Assembly: GCA_000434015.1 (NCBI GenBank)
Contig: HF999523.1
Coordinates: 45,400 to 109,399, forward strand
Origin: Clostridium sp. CAG:571
GTDB lineage: Bacteria > Bacillota > Clostridia > TANB77 > CAG-508
Reading direction: 5' to 3'
DNA: 64,000 bases
Shown here: positions 1 through 9,924 of the stretch, piece after piece
Position numbering within the stretch: position 1 is the first letter of the stretch
Layout: every line of letters begins with the position of its first letter
Notes under the pieces: generated by a model
Database searches by the model: none
Seen by the model: only the letters and a program-made list of their open reading frames with translations
What the model was told of the DNA's origin: nothing
Translations under genes and position numbers: made by a program

Positions 1-848
1 GAAGAGCAAATATAATTGCAACAACAAATGGCTATATGGATATAACAAATTTGACGATTAGTAGTGGAAGAGTAATTTCAAAAATAGATTTAGAAAATAA
101 CAGTAAAGTATGTTTACTTGGAAATGATATGGCAGAAACATTGTTTAATCTAAGTAATCCAGTTGGGCAAAGTATAAAAATAGATGGTGATAATTATACA
201 GTAATAGGTGTTTTAACAGCAGTTGGCAGTTCTATGGGAAGTAATGTAGATGATATGATAATAATACCATTTACAACAGCAAAATATTTAGGAAGTGACA
301 CAAGTATAAATGATTTATATATTAAAATTTCTGACGAAAATAAAGCTGATAGTACAGAAACATTGATAGAAGAATATATAGAATCTAATTTAGGAATTAC
401 AACAGATTATTTTAGTGTTTCATCACAAGATTCAATGTTAGATACAATTGATAATATAAACAATACATTGTCATTATTACTTGGTGGAATTGCAAGTATA
501 TCTCTAATTGTAGGAGGAATAGGCGTTATGAATGTAATGCTTGTATCTGTTACTGAAAGAACTAAAGAGATAGGAATTAGAAAAGCATTAGGTGCAAAAA
601 GAATAGATATATTAATGCAATTTTTTATAGAAGCACTAGTATTATGTATATTAGGAGGGCTAGTAGGAATTGCAGTAGGTTTAGCAGGAGGAACGATACT
701 TGGAAAAATGGGATATACATTTATTCCGAGTATAGGAATCGTATCAGTTGCTTTTTTATCAAGCGTTTTGATAGGAACGATATTTGGAATATTTCCAGCT
801 AATAAGGCGTCAAAACTAAACCCAATAGATGCATTGCATACACAATAA
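1..848 (+). CDS. MacB-type ABC transporter permease, 5' end outside window
   Basis: The frame is open from the window edge, so the start and first membrane segment lie upstream. The visible part contains the end of a MacB-like extracytoplasmic domain followed by three hydrophobic helices in FtsX-type arrangement, including the characteristic GVMNVMLVSVTERTKEIGIRKA-like block with the EIGIRKALGA coupling motif that contacts the ATPase. The protein ends with PIDALH, typical of the family. Known family members move peptides, antibiotics or lipoproteins together with an ATPase and a HlyD/MacA adaptor. An adaptor-like gene lies two genes downstream, which supports a tripartite exporter. The substrate cannot be told from sequence. 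Confidence 0.9.
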   Translation, partial: RANIIATTNGYMDITNLTISSGRVISKIDLENNSKVCLLGNDMAETLFNLSNPVGQSIKIDGDNYTVIGVLTAVGSSMGSNVDDMIIIPFTTAKYLGSDTSINDLYIKISDENKADSTETLIEEYIESNLGITTDYFSVSSQDSMLDTIDNINNTLSLLLGGIASISLIVGGIGVMNVMLVSVTERTKEIGIRKALGAKRIDILMQFFIEALVLCILGGLVGIAVGLAGGTILGKMGYTFIPSIGIVSVAFLSSVLIGTIFGIFPANKASKLNPIDALHTQ

Positions 849-864
849 AAGGAGGGAATTAGTT

Positions 865-1890
865 ATGAAGAAAAGTTTTAAAATTACTACAAGTATAATA
901 ATGGTAATTGTTTTATTAATAAATGTTATAAATTCTTATGCTGTAACAGACGAAAAAAGTAAAAAATCATTTTTTGAAATACAAAAATCAGAAGTAACAA
1001 AAAAAGAGACAATTCAGATGAATCTAAATTTAGAAGAAATTACATATATTAAATTTACATTTAAACTAGAATCAAATGCTAATATAAAAAATGTAAAATT
1101 TGACGAAAAATTAGAAAATGATTCTAAAGAAGTAAATATAGAAAAAAGTAATAATGAAATAATAATAGAAATTAATAAAGAAAACACAAATCTAGATGTA
1201 ATAACGCTAAATTATAATTTGCCAGAGGATTTAGAAGTAAATGATACTATTAGCTTTAAAGCTAGTATAATAAATAATGAAAATAGTAGTAATGAAGAAG
1301 GAAAAGAAGAAAAACAGGAAATAGAGAAAAAAGTAAAGATTATAGAAGATGAAAAAAATGATAGTATGAAAAATGATGAAAAAGATAAAGAAGACAACAA
1401 AAATGAAAGTGAAGAAAATAATGAAAAATCAGATGAGATTTTAGAAAAGGACAATAAAAATATTAGTAATAATGATTTTAACGAAATAAATAAAAAAATA
1501 GAAGATCAAAATACTGTAAAAGAAAACAGTGTAAAAAATGTCCAAAACAGTAACATAAATACTAATACAAAAAATATATCTACAAATCAATCTGAAGAAG
1601 AAACTTCTATATATAATGGTTCAAATAATAACTATTTAAGTAATATAATAGTAAATGATTATAGCTTAAATAAAGAATTTACAAAGGATAATTCTACTTA
1701 TTTTGTAACAGTTGGAAATGATGTTAATTCATTAAATATAACAACAGAAAAAGAAGAAGTTTCTAGCACTGTTTCTATTTATGGAAATGAAAATTTAAGT
1801 GTAGGAAAAAATAAAATATTAATCTGTGTTACTGCAGAAAATGGAAATGTTAGAATATATAGAATATATGTAACAAAAAATGCAGAATAA
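865..1890 (+). CDS. Secreted protein with low-complexity linker and cadherin-like beta-sandwich domain
   Basis: This is a 341-residue protein. The start at 865 is preferred over an in-frame ATG 36 bases upstream because GGAGGG lies 8 bases before it. The N-terminus is a signal peptide (Lys-Lys, then a hydrophobic run, ending near NSYA). Next come a short beta-rich domain and a long Glu/Lys/Asn-rich linker (about residues 140-250). A C-terminal domain with YLSNIIVNDYSL...F...N...Y.V resembles the cadherin-like beta-sandwich family common in Clostridia surface proteins. It sits between exporter permease and adaptor genes, so it may be an accessory extracellular part of the exporter. That role is inference. 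Confidence 0.6.
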   Translation: MKKSFKITTSIIMVIVLLINVINSYAVTDEKSKKSFFEIQKSEVTKKETIQMNLNLEEITYIKFTFKLESNANIKNVKFDEKLENDSKEVNIEKSNNEIIIEINKENTNLDVITLNYNLPEDLEVNDTISFKASIINNENSSNEEGKEEKQEIEKKVKIIEDEKNDSMKNDEKDKEDNKNESEENNEKSDEILEKDNKNISNNDFNEINKKIEDQNTVKENSVKNVQNSNINTNTKNISTNQSEEETSIYNGSNNNYLSNIIVNDYSLNKEFTKDNSTYFVTVGNDVNSLNITTEKEEVSSTVSIYGNENLSVGKNKILICVTAENGNVRIYRIYVTKNAE

Positions 1891-1956
1891 AATTTAAATA
1901 AAATATATTAGATTAAAAAATTGCTAGAAAGGAGACACTTTTTAGTGTAAATATGT

Positions 1957-2616
1957 ATGAAAGATAAGAAAGTAAAAAAGAAAAAAATTGATGTTAAAAT
2001 ATGGGTTATTATTTTATTATTAATTGTTTTAATAGTGATGTGTTGTTTCTATATAAAAAAAACTAACAGTATAACTAAGGTAACAAATAACCAGGAAATT
2101 AGTAGAAATGCTAATATGAAACAAATGGAAACAAAAAACAAAGTGATTGCTAGTTCAAACGGAGAAATTATATCAGGTCTAACAGAAAACTTAGAATTAC
2201 ATGCAACATATTATTTAGAAGAAGTATATGTAAAAACAAACCAATTAATAAAAAAAGGAGAAAACATATTAAAATATACTAATGGGACATATTTAAAAGC
2301 TCCATATGATTGTGTAATAACACAAATTAATATTCCATCTGAAGGAGAAAAATGTACAAATGAACACTATATAGAAATATCATCAAATAATATTTTAAAG
2401 GTTAAAGTAAAAATAGATGAAAGTAAAATAAATTTAATAACATTAGGGCAAAATGCTATAGTAGAAGTCTCATCATATGAAGATAAAAAAATAGAAGGAA
2501 ATATTACCAATATAAGTAATACAGCAAGTAACGGTAAATTTACAGTTACAATAGAATTTGAAAATGATGGAGAAGTAATGATTGGAATGAGTGCTTTAGT
2601 TACTATTAAAGAATAG
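1957..2616 (+). CDS. HlyD/MacA-like membrane-fusion adaptor
   Basis: This is a 219-residue protein with a Lys-rich cytoplasmic start, one membrane helix (about residues 15-36) and an extracellular part. Blocks such as VYVKTNQLIKKGENILKY and APYDCVITQINI look like the two half-lipoyl motifs of HlyD/MacA adaptors, and a beta-barrel follows (KVKVKIDESKI...LGQNAIVEV). It is shorter than Gram-negative MacA because the long coiled-coil hairpin is missing, which is usual in Gram-positive bacteria. It is in line with the upstream permease. The GGAG ribosome site is unusually far from the ATG (about 22 bases), with a small hairpin between. Confidence 0.7.
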   Translation: MKDKKVKKKKIDVKIWVIILLLIVLIVMCCFYIKKTNSITKVTNNQEISRNANMKQMETKNKVIASSNGEIISGLTENLELHATYYLEEVYVKTNQLIKKGENILKYTNGTYLKAPYDCVITQINIPSEGEKCTNEHYIEISSNNILKVKVKIDESKINLITLGQNAIVEVSSYEDKKIEGNITNISNTASNGKFTVTIEFENDGEVMIGMSALVTIKE

Positions 2617-2619
2617 ATA

Positions 2620-2655
2620 AAAAATCTTATGAAAAGTTAATTTCATAAGATTTTT
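2620..2655 (+). terminator. Rho-independent terminator of exporter cluster
   Basis: A perfect 15-bp stem (2620-2634 with 2641-2655) has a 6-base loop and ends in a T run. It is followed by the convergent PBP gene. Confidence 0.8.
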
Positions 2656-2710
2656 TTTCGTTTATAAAATTAATATTGAACTTTAAAAGTTTTATTAAAA
2701 TAAATATATA

Positions 2711-4956
2711 TTAGTGTGCACTACTACTTATATCTTCTTGAAGAGTTACAGTAACGACAGTTCCTTCTTCTACAGATTTTCCAGCAATTGGATCTTGTGA
2801 AATTACTTTACCAGTGCCAGTTGCTTTAATATTTAAGTTTTTTGATTGTAATGCATTTTTTGCTTGAGATAATGACATTCCTTTTAAATCTGGAACAGTA
2901 GATGAAACTCTAGCTTCACTACCTTTACTATATAATTTAACGATAGAACCAGATGTTAAAGAAGTACCAGGTTTTGGCATTTGGTCTGAAACTAAATCAT
3001 CCAAGCTACCAGATATATTACATTTTAAACCAGCATTTTCTAATATCTTCTTTGCTTCAGAAACTGTTTTGTTTCTGATATCTGGTAATGTTATATTTGT
3101 TTCTGTAGAGTTGTTATCATTGCTTTCATCTGAATTAGAAGGAATACCTAAATATGGTAATACTTCTGATAAGACCTGTGAAACAACTGGTGCAGCAATT
3201 TTACCACCATAGTAATTAGAACCTTGAGGGTCATATAAAGTTAATAAAACAACCACTTTTGTATTTTCAACAGGTGCTATTGCTACGAAAGAAGAAACAT
3301 AACCATCTTTTTCATTTCCAGGAGAAGGTTCTGAGGTACCAGTTTTTCCACCAATAGAATATCCTTTTACTTGTCCAAATTTTCCGCCACCTTCTGTAAC
3401 AACAGATTCCATTATATTAGTCATCTTTTTAGCTGTTTCTTTAGAAATAACTTGTCTTACATTTACAGGGTCTATAGTTGTTATTGCTTTTGTATCTGGA
3501 TTTTCTATTTGTTTTACAACTCTTGGTTTAACTAAAACACCATCGTTTGCAATAGCAGATACAGCAGTTATTAATTGTATAGGAGTAATAGTAAATCTCT
3601 GACCAAAAGATGCTGTTGCGAGTTCAACAGGTCCAACATTGCTGAAATAAATACCTGTTACTTCTCCGAGAAGTATCTATACCGGTTTTATTAAATAAAC
3701 CAAATGCGTCCATATATTTATATAAACTATCAGCGCCTAATCTTTTTCCAAGTTGAATAAGTGCTGGATTACAAGAGTTTTCCAAAGCTTGTCTTAATGT
3801 TTGTTTTCCATGTCCAGATGTACTTGTACAGTGAATTTCTTGACCAGAAACATTTTCATATCCTGTACAATTAAAATCACCTATAGTATCTGTCTCAACA
3901 ATACCTTCTTCTAATGCAGCTGATGCAGTTATAACTTTAAATGTTGAACCAGGTTCATATGTATCTGATACTGCTTTATTTCTCCACATTTTTTGCAATG
4001 CAGTACTTTGAGCAGAAGTAGAAAGTGAATCCCATGAGCTTTTTAGAGAAGTATTGGGCTCAAAAGGAGTATTTAAATTATAGTCAGGATATGTAGCCAT
4101 TGCTAAAATATCACCATTTGTAGGATCCATAATTATGATATTTCCACCTCTTGAACACTTATTTTCAATAACAGCTTGTTTTAAATATTTTTCAGCAATT
4201 AATTGAATATTTAAATCAACTGTAAGTGTTATATTACTACCATTTTCCGCAGGTATATATTGCTCATTTTTATCTGGAATAATAGCCTGTGAAGCATCTT
4301 TTGTCGTAGATATTTTTCCGAGGAGTACCAGTAAGTACGCTATCCCAATAATATTCTAGTCCCTCTAGGCCTTGATTATCACTTCCACAAAACCCAATTA
4401 GGTTAGAAGCCAAATTATCATAAGGATAATATCTTTTGGTATCTGAATCTATATTAATTCCACTTGAAATATCATTTTCTTTCATCCAAGTTTTTAATGT
4501 TGTAATTTTATCTTCTTCTACTTTCTTAGCAATAGTTTCTATAGAATTTTCACTATTTACTTTCTCTAAAGTTTCATTATAGTCTAAACCAAATACGTCT
4601 GATAATTCTTTTGCAACTTTTTCTTTTAATTCTTTTGTTTTTTCTTCATTATCATTAACTTGTATTTTACTAGGATTTATAGAAACAGTATCTACTTGAG
4701 CACTAAGAGCAAGAGGCTTTCCGGAAGAATCATATATTGTTCCTCTTTTAGTACTGATAACCCTATTTGTAATTAATTGCTTATATGACATTTCTTTTAA
4801 ATAAGATGATTTTATGAATTGGAGATAGCCAATTCTTAAAACTAATAAGCAAAATAAAATTATAATAAGCACAAAAAATATTTTATATTTTTTAGTTGTG
4901 CTATTTTTTTCTTTATCTTTATTTTTTATCTTTTTTGTATCCAAATAATTCACCAA
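2711..4956 (-). CDS. PASTA-domain penicillin-binding protein (SpoVD/PBP2 type), read through two CGG +1 frameshifts
   Basis: Class B peptidoglycan transpeptidase of 747 residues after two corrections. It has an N-terminal membrane helix (about 25-45), a dimerisation domain, and a transpeptidase domain with the active Ser in STFK (about residue 337), SCN (about 394) and KTGT (about 537). Two C-terminal PASTA domains (about 622-675 and 690-745) follow. Without correction the frame stops 16 codons after the first CGG and again after the second. Skipping one C at 4320 and one at 3668 restores TGTPGK and TSGEVTG. The frame-0 product would lack the catalytic domain. The start is TTG 4956 or GTG 4953 with a weak ribosome site. 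SpoVD versus vegetative FtsI cannot be settled; no ftsI follows ftsL at 40917, so this may be the division enzyme. Confidence 0.9.
3666..3668 (-). other. CGG +1 frameshift site 2 (PBP, Gly430)
   Basis: Frame 0 reads TCT CGG A. Reading TCT (C) GGA GAA gives DTSGEVTG and joins the KTG-containing half of the enzyme. Confidence 0.88.
4318..4320 (-). other. CGG +1 frameshift site 1 (PBP, Gly213)
   Basis: Frame 0 reads CCT CGG A. Reading CCT (C) GGA AAA gives TGTPGK and continues into the transpeptidase. Frame 0 stops 16 codons on. Confidence 0.88.
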
Positions 4957-5131
4957 CTTTTTCTTTTGATAATGATATTTTATATGAATTGCTAAGAAAA
5001 ATCAATGGGTACATACTTTATTTATAAAGTTTTTAAATATATTTTTTATGTAATGAAATACTAATTATACTTGTAAAAAAAGTAAAGTTAACATATAATA
5101 TTATTTAGTAAAATATAATAAGGTGGAATAA

Positions 5132-6001
5132 ATGGAAAATATATTAAATGAGACAAAATTTTTAATGAAAAAATATAAAATTAGTGCTAATAAAAGTTTA
5201 GGTCAAAATTTTTTAATAAATGATGAAGCAGTAGATGATATTGTTTCTTCATCAAAAATTTGTAGTGATGATTTAGTTATAGAAATTGGACCAGGGCTTG
5301 GAACTTTAACAAAAGAGTTATTAGAAAAAGCGGCAAAAGTAATAGCAATAGAATTAGATACAAGAATGATAAAAATTTTAAATGATAGATTTTCTTTATA
5401 TAATAATTTTGAAATAATTAATGAAGATGTATTAAAAGTTGATTTGGAAAAATTAATTTCTGATCAAAAAAATAATTTGCCACAAATAAAAAATGTTAAA
5501 ATTGTTGCAAATTTACCATATTATATAACTACACCAATAATAATGAAATTACTAGAAGACAGATTAAGTATAGATACAATAACTGTTATGATACAAAAAG
5601 AAGTTGCAGATAGAATTGTTAGTGTTCCAGGAAGTAAATTGTCAGGAGCAATCACATATACAGTTAATTATTACGCAGAACCAGAATCTATTAGACTTGT
5701 TGGAAGAGAATGTTTTATTCCACAGCCAAATGTAGATTCAGAAGTAATAAAACTTAATGTAAGAAAAGAACCTGTAATTAAAGTGAAAAATCAAGAGTTA
5801 TTTTTTAGTATAATAAAATGTAGTTTTATGCAAAGAAGAAAAACATTAATAAATGCACTTGTTAATGGCAATATAATAGAAAATAAAGAAACTGCAAAAA
5901 AAATACTAAATGAACTTAAGTTAAATGAAAATATAAGAGGAGAAGTGCTATCAATAGAAGAATTTGGTAGATTATCAGATTATATTGAAAATATAAAATG
6001 A
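5132..6001 (+). CDS. rsmA: 16S rRNA dimethyladenosine transferase RsmA/KsgA
   Basis: A 289-residue S-adenosylmethionine-dependent methyltransferase that dimethylates the two adjacent adenines in helix 45 of 16S rRNA late in small-subunit assembly. Visible motifs are the N-terminal SLGQNFL box, the SAM loop EIGPGLGTLT, an acidic ribose-binding position (AIELD), the catalytic NLPYY, and the C-terminal helical domain with SFMQRRKTL. Length matches the family. AAGGTGG lies just before the ATG. It ends in TGA, showing that TGA is a stop here. It has no in-frame CGG. Confidence 0.97.
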   Translation: MENILNETKFLMKKYKISANKSLGQNFLINDEAVDDIVSSSKICSDDLVIEIGPGLGTLTKELLEKAAKVIAIELDTRMIKILNDRFSLYNNFEIINEDVLKVDLEKLISDQKNNLPQIKNVKIVANLPYYITTPIIMKLLEDRLSIDTITVMIQKEVADRIVSVPGSKLSGAITYTVNYYAEPESIRLVGRECFIPQPNVDSEVIKLNVRKEPVIKVKNQELFFSIIKCSFMQRRKTLINALVNGNIIENKETAKKILNELKLNENIRGEVLSIEEFGRLSDYIENIK

Positions 6002-6083
6002 ATTTTGTAAAAAAGTGTTTAAAAAAATATAACTAAATGGTATAATATAAATAGTAATATATAATAAGTTTATGGAGGAAAAT

Positions 6084-6782
6084 ATGAATCAAATTCTTGT
6101 ATCAGAGAAATTATATGTAACACCAGAATTAAAAAGAAAAAAGAAAATATATCAATTTGCTTTTTTGATATCTATTATATGTGTGTGCTTATTATCTTCT
6201 TATTACATATATGCAGAATATGATAGAACAAAAAGTGAAGAAGTATCACAAGAAATTTTAGCTGAAATAGATAATACTACTATAAATCAAGATGATGGAA
6301 TATTGAGAGTCGCATTAGAAGCAGATACTCAAGAGCAAAATGTAGAAATACAAGAAACTGAAAGTAACAAATATGTTACTCAATCAGGAGCAACATATAC
6401 AACAGAAGCAGTACTAAATATACCATCACTAGGAATAAATTATCCCGTACTATCAGATACATCAGAAGAACTATTAAAAATTTCTTTAAATAAATTTTGG
6501 GGACCATCACCAAATACAGTTGGAAATTACTGTATAGTAGGTCATAATTACAAAAATAAAAAAATGTTTGGAAAATTAGCAGATATAAAAAATGGTGATA
6601 TTGTAGAATTGACAGATAATTCAGGAAAAACAATAAAATATGCAGTTTATAATAAGTATGTAGTAAATCCAGAAGATGTAGCATGTACAAGCCAACTAAC
6701 TAATGGAAATAAAGAAGTTACTTTAATTACATGTACAAATTATGGAAAACAAAGACTTGTAGTAAAAGCAAGAGAAGTATAA
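6084..6782 (+). CDS. Sortase family transpeptidase
   Basis: Cysteine transpeptidase of 232 residues that would anchor surface proteins or assemble pili on the cell wall. The ATG at 6084 is chosen because the upstream in-frame ATG at 6072 overlaps the GGAGG ribosome site. A signal-anchor helix lies at about 20-40, then a linker, then the sortase barrel. The catalytic triad is visible: His in VGHNYKNKKMF, Cys in LITCTNYG, and Arg in KQRLVVKA. The short spacing around the Cys and the single N-terminal helix resemble class B/D sortases. No LPXTG substrate was recognised in the window. The next gene is a cell-wall peptidase. Confidence 0.85.
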   Translation: MNQILVSEKLYVTPELKRKKKIYQFAFLISIICVCLLSSYYIYAEYDRTKSEEVSQEILAEIDNTTINQDDGILRVALEADTQEQNVEIQETESNKYVTQSGATYTTEAVLNIPSLGINYPVLSDTSEELLKISLNKFWGPSPNTVGNYCIVGHNYKNKKMFGKLADIKNGDIVELTDNSGKTIKYAVYNKYVVNPEDVACTSQLTNGNKEVTLITCTNYGKQRLVVKAREV

Positions 6783-6843
6783 ATAAAAAGTAACAAATAA
6801 AAAAAACTTTCATATTATATAAATATAATATGGAGGTTTTTTT

Positions 6844-7527
6844 ATGGCAAAAATAATTGTATATAATAATGATACTAATCGTATGGAAACATACTATAAA
6901 GGAGAACAAGAAGCAATGCCGTATGTTACTAATAGAACTTTAAAAGTTAGTGAATTTAGAGGGTCTAGTAATAGCCAAACTTTATGGACAGAAAAAAGAG
7001 CAATGCTTGCTTGGAATAGTCAAAGATATATTTATGGAAAGCCAATACCAGTCGGGTTTGCTTTTAAAAGACCATGGGAAGGTGGGCATGGAAGCCAAAG
7101 TCAGCATTATGCAGGAGTAGCTTTTGATGTTGGTCAAAAATTAACAAATAGTCAAAGAAATACACTAAGAAATAGTGCTATAAATTCTGGAGTATGGAGT
7201 TATGTAGAGCCAGCATATTTAACACCTACATGGGTACATTTTGACAAAAGAAGAGGAACTCCTGCATGTAGAGGTGCAGCAGGATATCCGCAAATATCAC
7301 AAGGTTCAAAAGGGGCGTATGTATTAATTGCACAAGATGATTTAAATACACTTGGATATAGAACTGGAGGCTTGGATGGTATTTTTGGAAGTAGAACCAG
7401 AGAAGCTGTGATTAATTATCAAAACAGTAGAGGGCTACAAGCAGATGGGGTTATTGGATGTAATACATGGAGATCTTTACAAGAAGATGTTGTTGGAACA
7501 GGAAGAACAAATACAACAATAGACTAA
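6844..7527 (+). CDS. M15-type peptidase with peptidoglycan-binding domain
   Basis: Protein of 227 residues. The first half has a SQHYAGVAFDVG block (His and Asp spaced as in zinc D,D-peptidases) and a later TWVHFD block, consistent with the metal-binding pattern of M15-type peptidases. The C-terminal half is a PG_binding_1 domain (LIAQDDLNTLGY...DGIFGSRTREAVINYQ...LQADGVIGCNTW). No signal peptide is visible, so export would need a holin-like or non-classical route. Alternatively it is a phage- or spore-derived hydrolase. It has a strong GGAGG site and a separate terminator. Confidence 0.75.
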   Translation: MAKIIVYNNDTNRMETYYKGEQEAMPYVTNRTLKVSEFRGSSNSQTLWTEKRAMLAWNSQRYIYGKPIPVGFAFKRPWEGGHGSQSQHYAGVAFDVGQKLTNSQRNTLRNSAINSGVWSYVEPAYLTPTWVHFDKRRGTPACRGAAGYPQISQGSKGAYVLIAQDDLNTLGYRTGGLDGIFGSRTREAVINYQNSRGLQADGVIGCNTWRSLQEDVVGTGRTNTTID

Positions 7528-7578
7528 AGATGTAATAATAAACTGAGTAAAATTGTGAAAAAAATTTATTTTATTTCA

Positions 7579-7624
7579 AAAAACGACTTTTTACTAAATT
7601 TTATTTTGGCAAAAAGTCGTTTTT
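7579..7624 (+). terminator. Rho-independent terminator
   Basis: A perfect 14-bp stem (7579-7592 with 7611-7624) has an 18-base loop and a T run. It closes the sortase/peptidase unit. Confidence 0.8.
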
Positions 7625-7672
7625 ATGTTATAATAAAATGTATTTTAAAATTAATAATAAAGGAATATTAAA

Positions 7673-9034
7673 ATGAAAAAATTTTTATAAAAATAATAAA
7701 AGTATTAAAAAATAATTATATATACATTTTAGGCGTTATATTATTAACATATAAAGCACTACTTATGAATAAATTACTTGGAATGAATATAAAAAAAGAG
7801 ATGCTTTGGATAACAGTTTGTATTCCAATGATTATAATGTTTCCATGTATAAATAAAAAAGGGAAAAAAACATTTATTTTAGCAAATATAATATATTTAA
7901 TTTTTAGCATACTAATATATGCAAATTATGTGTATTATAATTATTCAACTAATTTTTTATCAGTATTCCAAATAGAGAATATAAAATATGCAGAAGAAAT
8001 AGGAATGAGTTTACAATATTTAATTAATTTAAAATCACTTTTTACATTTTTTATAGATAATATAATATTAGGAATTTTATCTGTAGTAATTTTAAAAAAA
8101 AGAAAAAAAGATAAATTAATATTAATAAAAAAATAGATAAAACATATGAAATGTATACATATAATAAAACATTAATGGTAGAAAATATTTCTATATATTA
8201 TTATCATGTTGAAGATATAAAAGAATATATAAAAGAGAATCTGATAAAAGAAAAAACTGATTATGATCAGCTAAATAAGATATACGAAGAAAATAAAAAC
8301 AGTAAAAAAGTAAATGAAGAGTTAACAGGAATTGCAAAAGGAAAAAATGTTATGAAAACAAGTGGTCGGATTTATATTCTACATTAAGAGAAAATGGATA
8401 TTACACATCTTTTATGCATCCGAATGTTAATACGTTTTGGAATAGATATGTAGTATATGATTAAGGGTATAAAATTAATGAATATAATGATATAACAAAA
8501 TTCAATAATAATGGTGAAATGGCTGGTGAATTTTTTTCAGATGAACAGTTTTTTTCACAGGCGGTTGATAAGATGCAAAATTAAGATAAGCCATTTTTGT
8601 GTATGATGTCAGCTATATCTACACACATTCCATATAGTCTAGATGGAATATCAAATTTAGATGATAAAATATCAATTGATGTATCAGAAATAGAAAGTGA
8701 CGAAATAAGTAGGTATTTGCTAGCTTGTAATTTTGTTGATTATAGTTTTGGAAAATTTATGGAAAAATTAGAAAGTTCTGGATTACTAGAAAATAGTATT
8801 TTAATTGTTTATGGAGATCATGGTGCAGAACTTCAAGATTTACAAGATGTAAAAAAGATTTATGAATATAATGGAAAAGATTATAATGAAAACATAGAAA
8901 ATTTATTAAATGTATATATACCATTTGGAATGAAAATTCCAGATGTAGAAGGACAAAAGGTAGAAAATAGTGTATCAAAAATAGATGTAAAACCAACTAT
9001 ATTAAATTTAATAGGAATTAATGATAAAAATTAA
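7673..9034 (+). pseudogene. Decayed LtaS-like membrane sulfatase (lipoteichoic-acid synthase family)
   Basis: After AAAGG and an ATG at 7673 the frame breaks within four codons. Fragments in several frames add up to an alkaline-phosphatase-superfamily membrane enzyme. There are membrane helices (about 7765-8136), then a piece resembling SDLYSTLRENGYYTSFMHPN, then STHIPYSLDG and IVYGDHGAE, the conserved metal-ligand DH of the family. Damage includes an early frameshift, a probable deletion near 8365, and in-frame TAA stops around 8464 and 8582. One CGG at 8367 falls here, but skipping its first base does not restore the homologous frame. This gene shows what true decay looks like in this genome. 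Confidence 0.8.
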
Positions 9035-9221
9035 GGATGAGATGTTTTTATCTGATACGATAATAAAAAATAATTTGATTAATAAATATGTTAAATAAAA
9101 GAAGTTTTTTTATGAAAGTAATAAAAGTCAAAAATAGTTACTAGGTATAAGAGTTTATTGAATTGATATGTATAATATGATAAGATGATTAAAATGAAAA
9201 TATAATATAAGAGGTAAAAAT

Positions 9222-9722
9222 ATGAAAATAAATATTGTGATGGTAGAGCCAGAAATACCACAAAACACTGGAAATATTGCAAGAACATGTGCTGCAATTG
9301 GAGCTAAATTACATTTAGTTAAACCATTAGGATTTGAAATAACAGATAAATATTTAAAAAGAGCAGGTCTTGATTATTGGGACAAATTAGATATTGAAGA
9401 ACATGAATCATTAAAACATTTTTTTGATAAATACAAAATAGAAGAAAATAATATGTTTTTGGCAACAACAAAAGCTGCCAACTGTTATAGTGATGTTAAT
9501 TATTCGAATTTTGATGAAGTATTTATATTATTTGGAAAAGAAACAAAAGGATTACCGGAAGATTTATTAGAAGAAAACTTAAATAAAACAATTAGAATTC
9601 CAATGAGAGAACATTTGCGTTCTTTAAATTTATCAAATTCGGTAGCTATAATTGTTTATGAAGTGTTAAGACAAAATGGATTTCAAAATTTAGAATCAGA
9701 AACAAATTATTTTAACAAATAA
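9222..9722 (+). CDS. trmL: tRNA (cytidine/uridine-34 2'-O)-methyltransferase TrmL
   Basis: SPOUT-fold methyltransferase of 166 residues, the family's usual length. It would methylate the wobble ribose of tRNA-Leu, using SAM bound in a trefoil knot. Motifs are the EPEIPQNTGNIARTCAA start (catalytic Arg region), LFGKETKGLP in the middle and the C-terminal IPMREHLRSLNLSNSVAI knot. Interesting here because UUA is a dominant codon and the tRNA-Leu(UAA) gene lies at 56500-56587. GAGGT precedes the ATG. Confidence 0.95.
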   Translation: MKINIVMVEPEIPQNTGNIARTCAAIGAKLHLVKPLGFEITDKYLKRAGLDYWDKLDIEEHESLKHFFDKYKIEENNMFLATTKAANCYSDVNYSNFDEVFILFGKETKGLPEDLLEENLNKTIRIPMREHLRSLNLSNSVAIIVYEVLRQNGFQNLESETNYFNK

Positions 9723-9924
9723 ATTAAAAATGAAGAACTATAGTGTAATAGAAAAAATAAATAATAATATTATAAGAGTTAGAAGAACAAATAATAAATT
9801 GATAGTAAAAGTAAATTTATTTATTGGTTCTTTTAATTTTTTTCATAAAAAGGAATATCTCCGAATATATATATAATATATGGTTGTAAAACATATAAAT
9901 TTTGTATACAAAGGAGAGATATTT
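9723..9924. other. Intergenic, no gene seen
   Basis: AT-rich spacer between trmL and the ATPase gene. The only clear signal is AAGGAGAG at 9911-9918, which sets the ATPase start. Confidence 0.5.

Noticed and set aside
1212..1454. Antisense Ser/Phe-rich open frame
   Set aside because: Mirror image of the Glu/Lys-rich linker of the secreted protein; no start signal.
8367..8369. In-frame CGG in the LtaS-like gene as a fifteenth frameshift site
   Set aside because: Skipping the C leads to a stop and not to the homologous reading (SDLYSTLREN lies in the other frame). The gene has several further stops and is a pseudogene.
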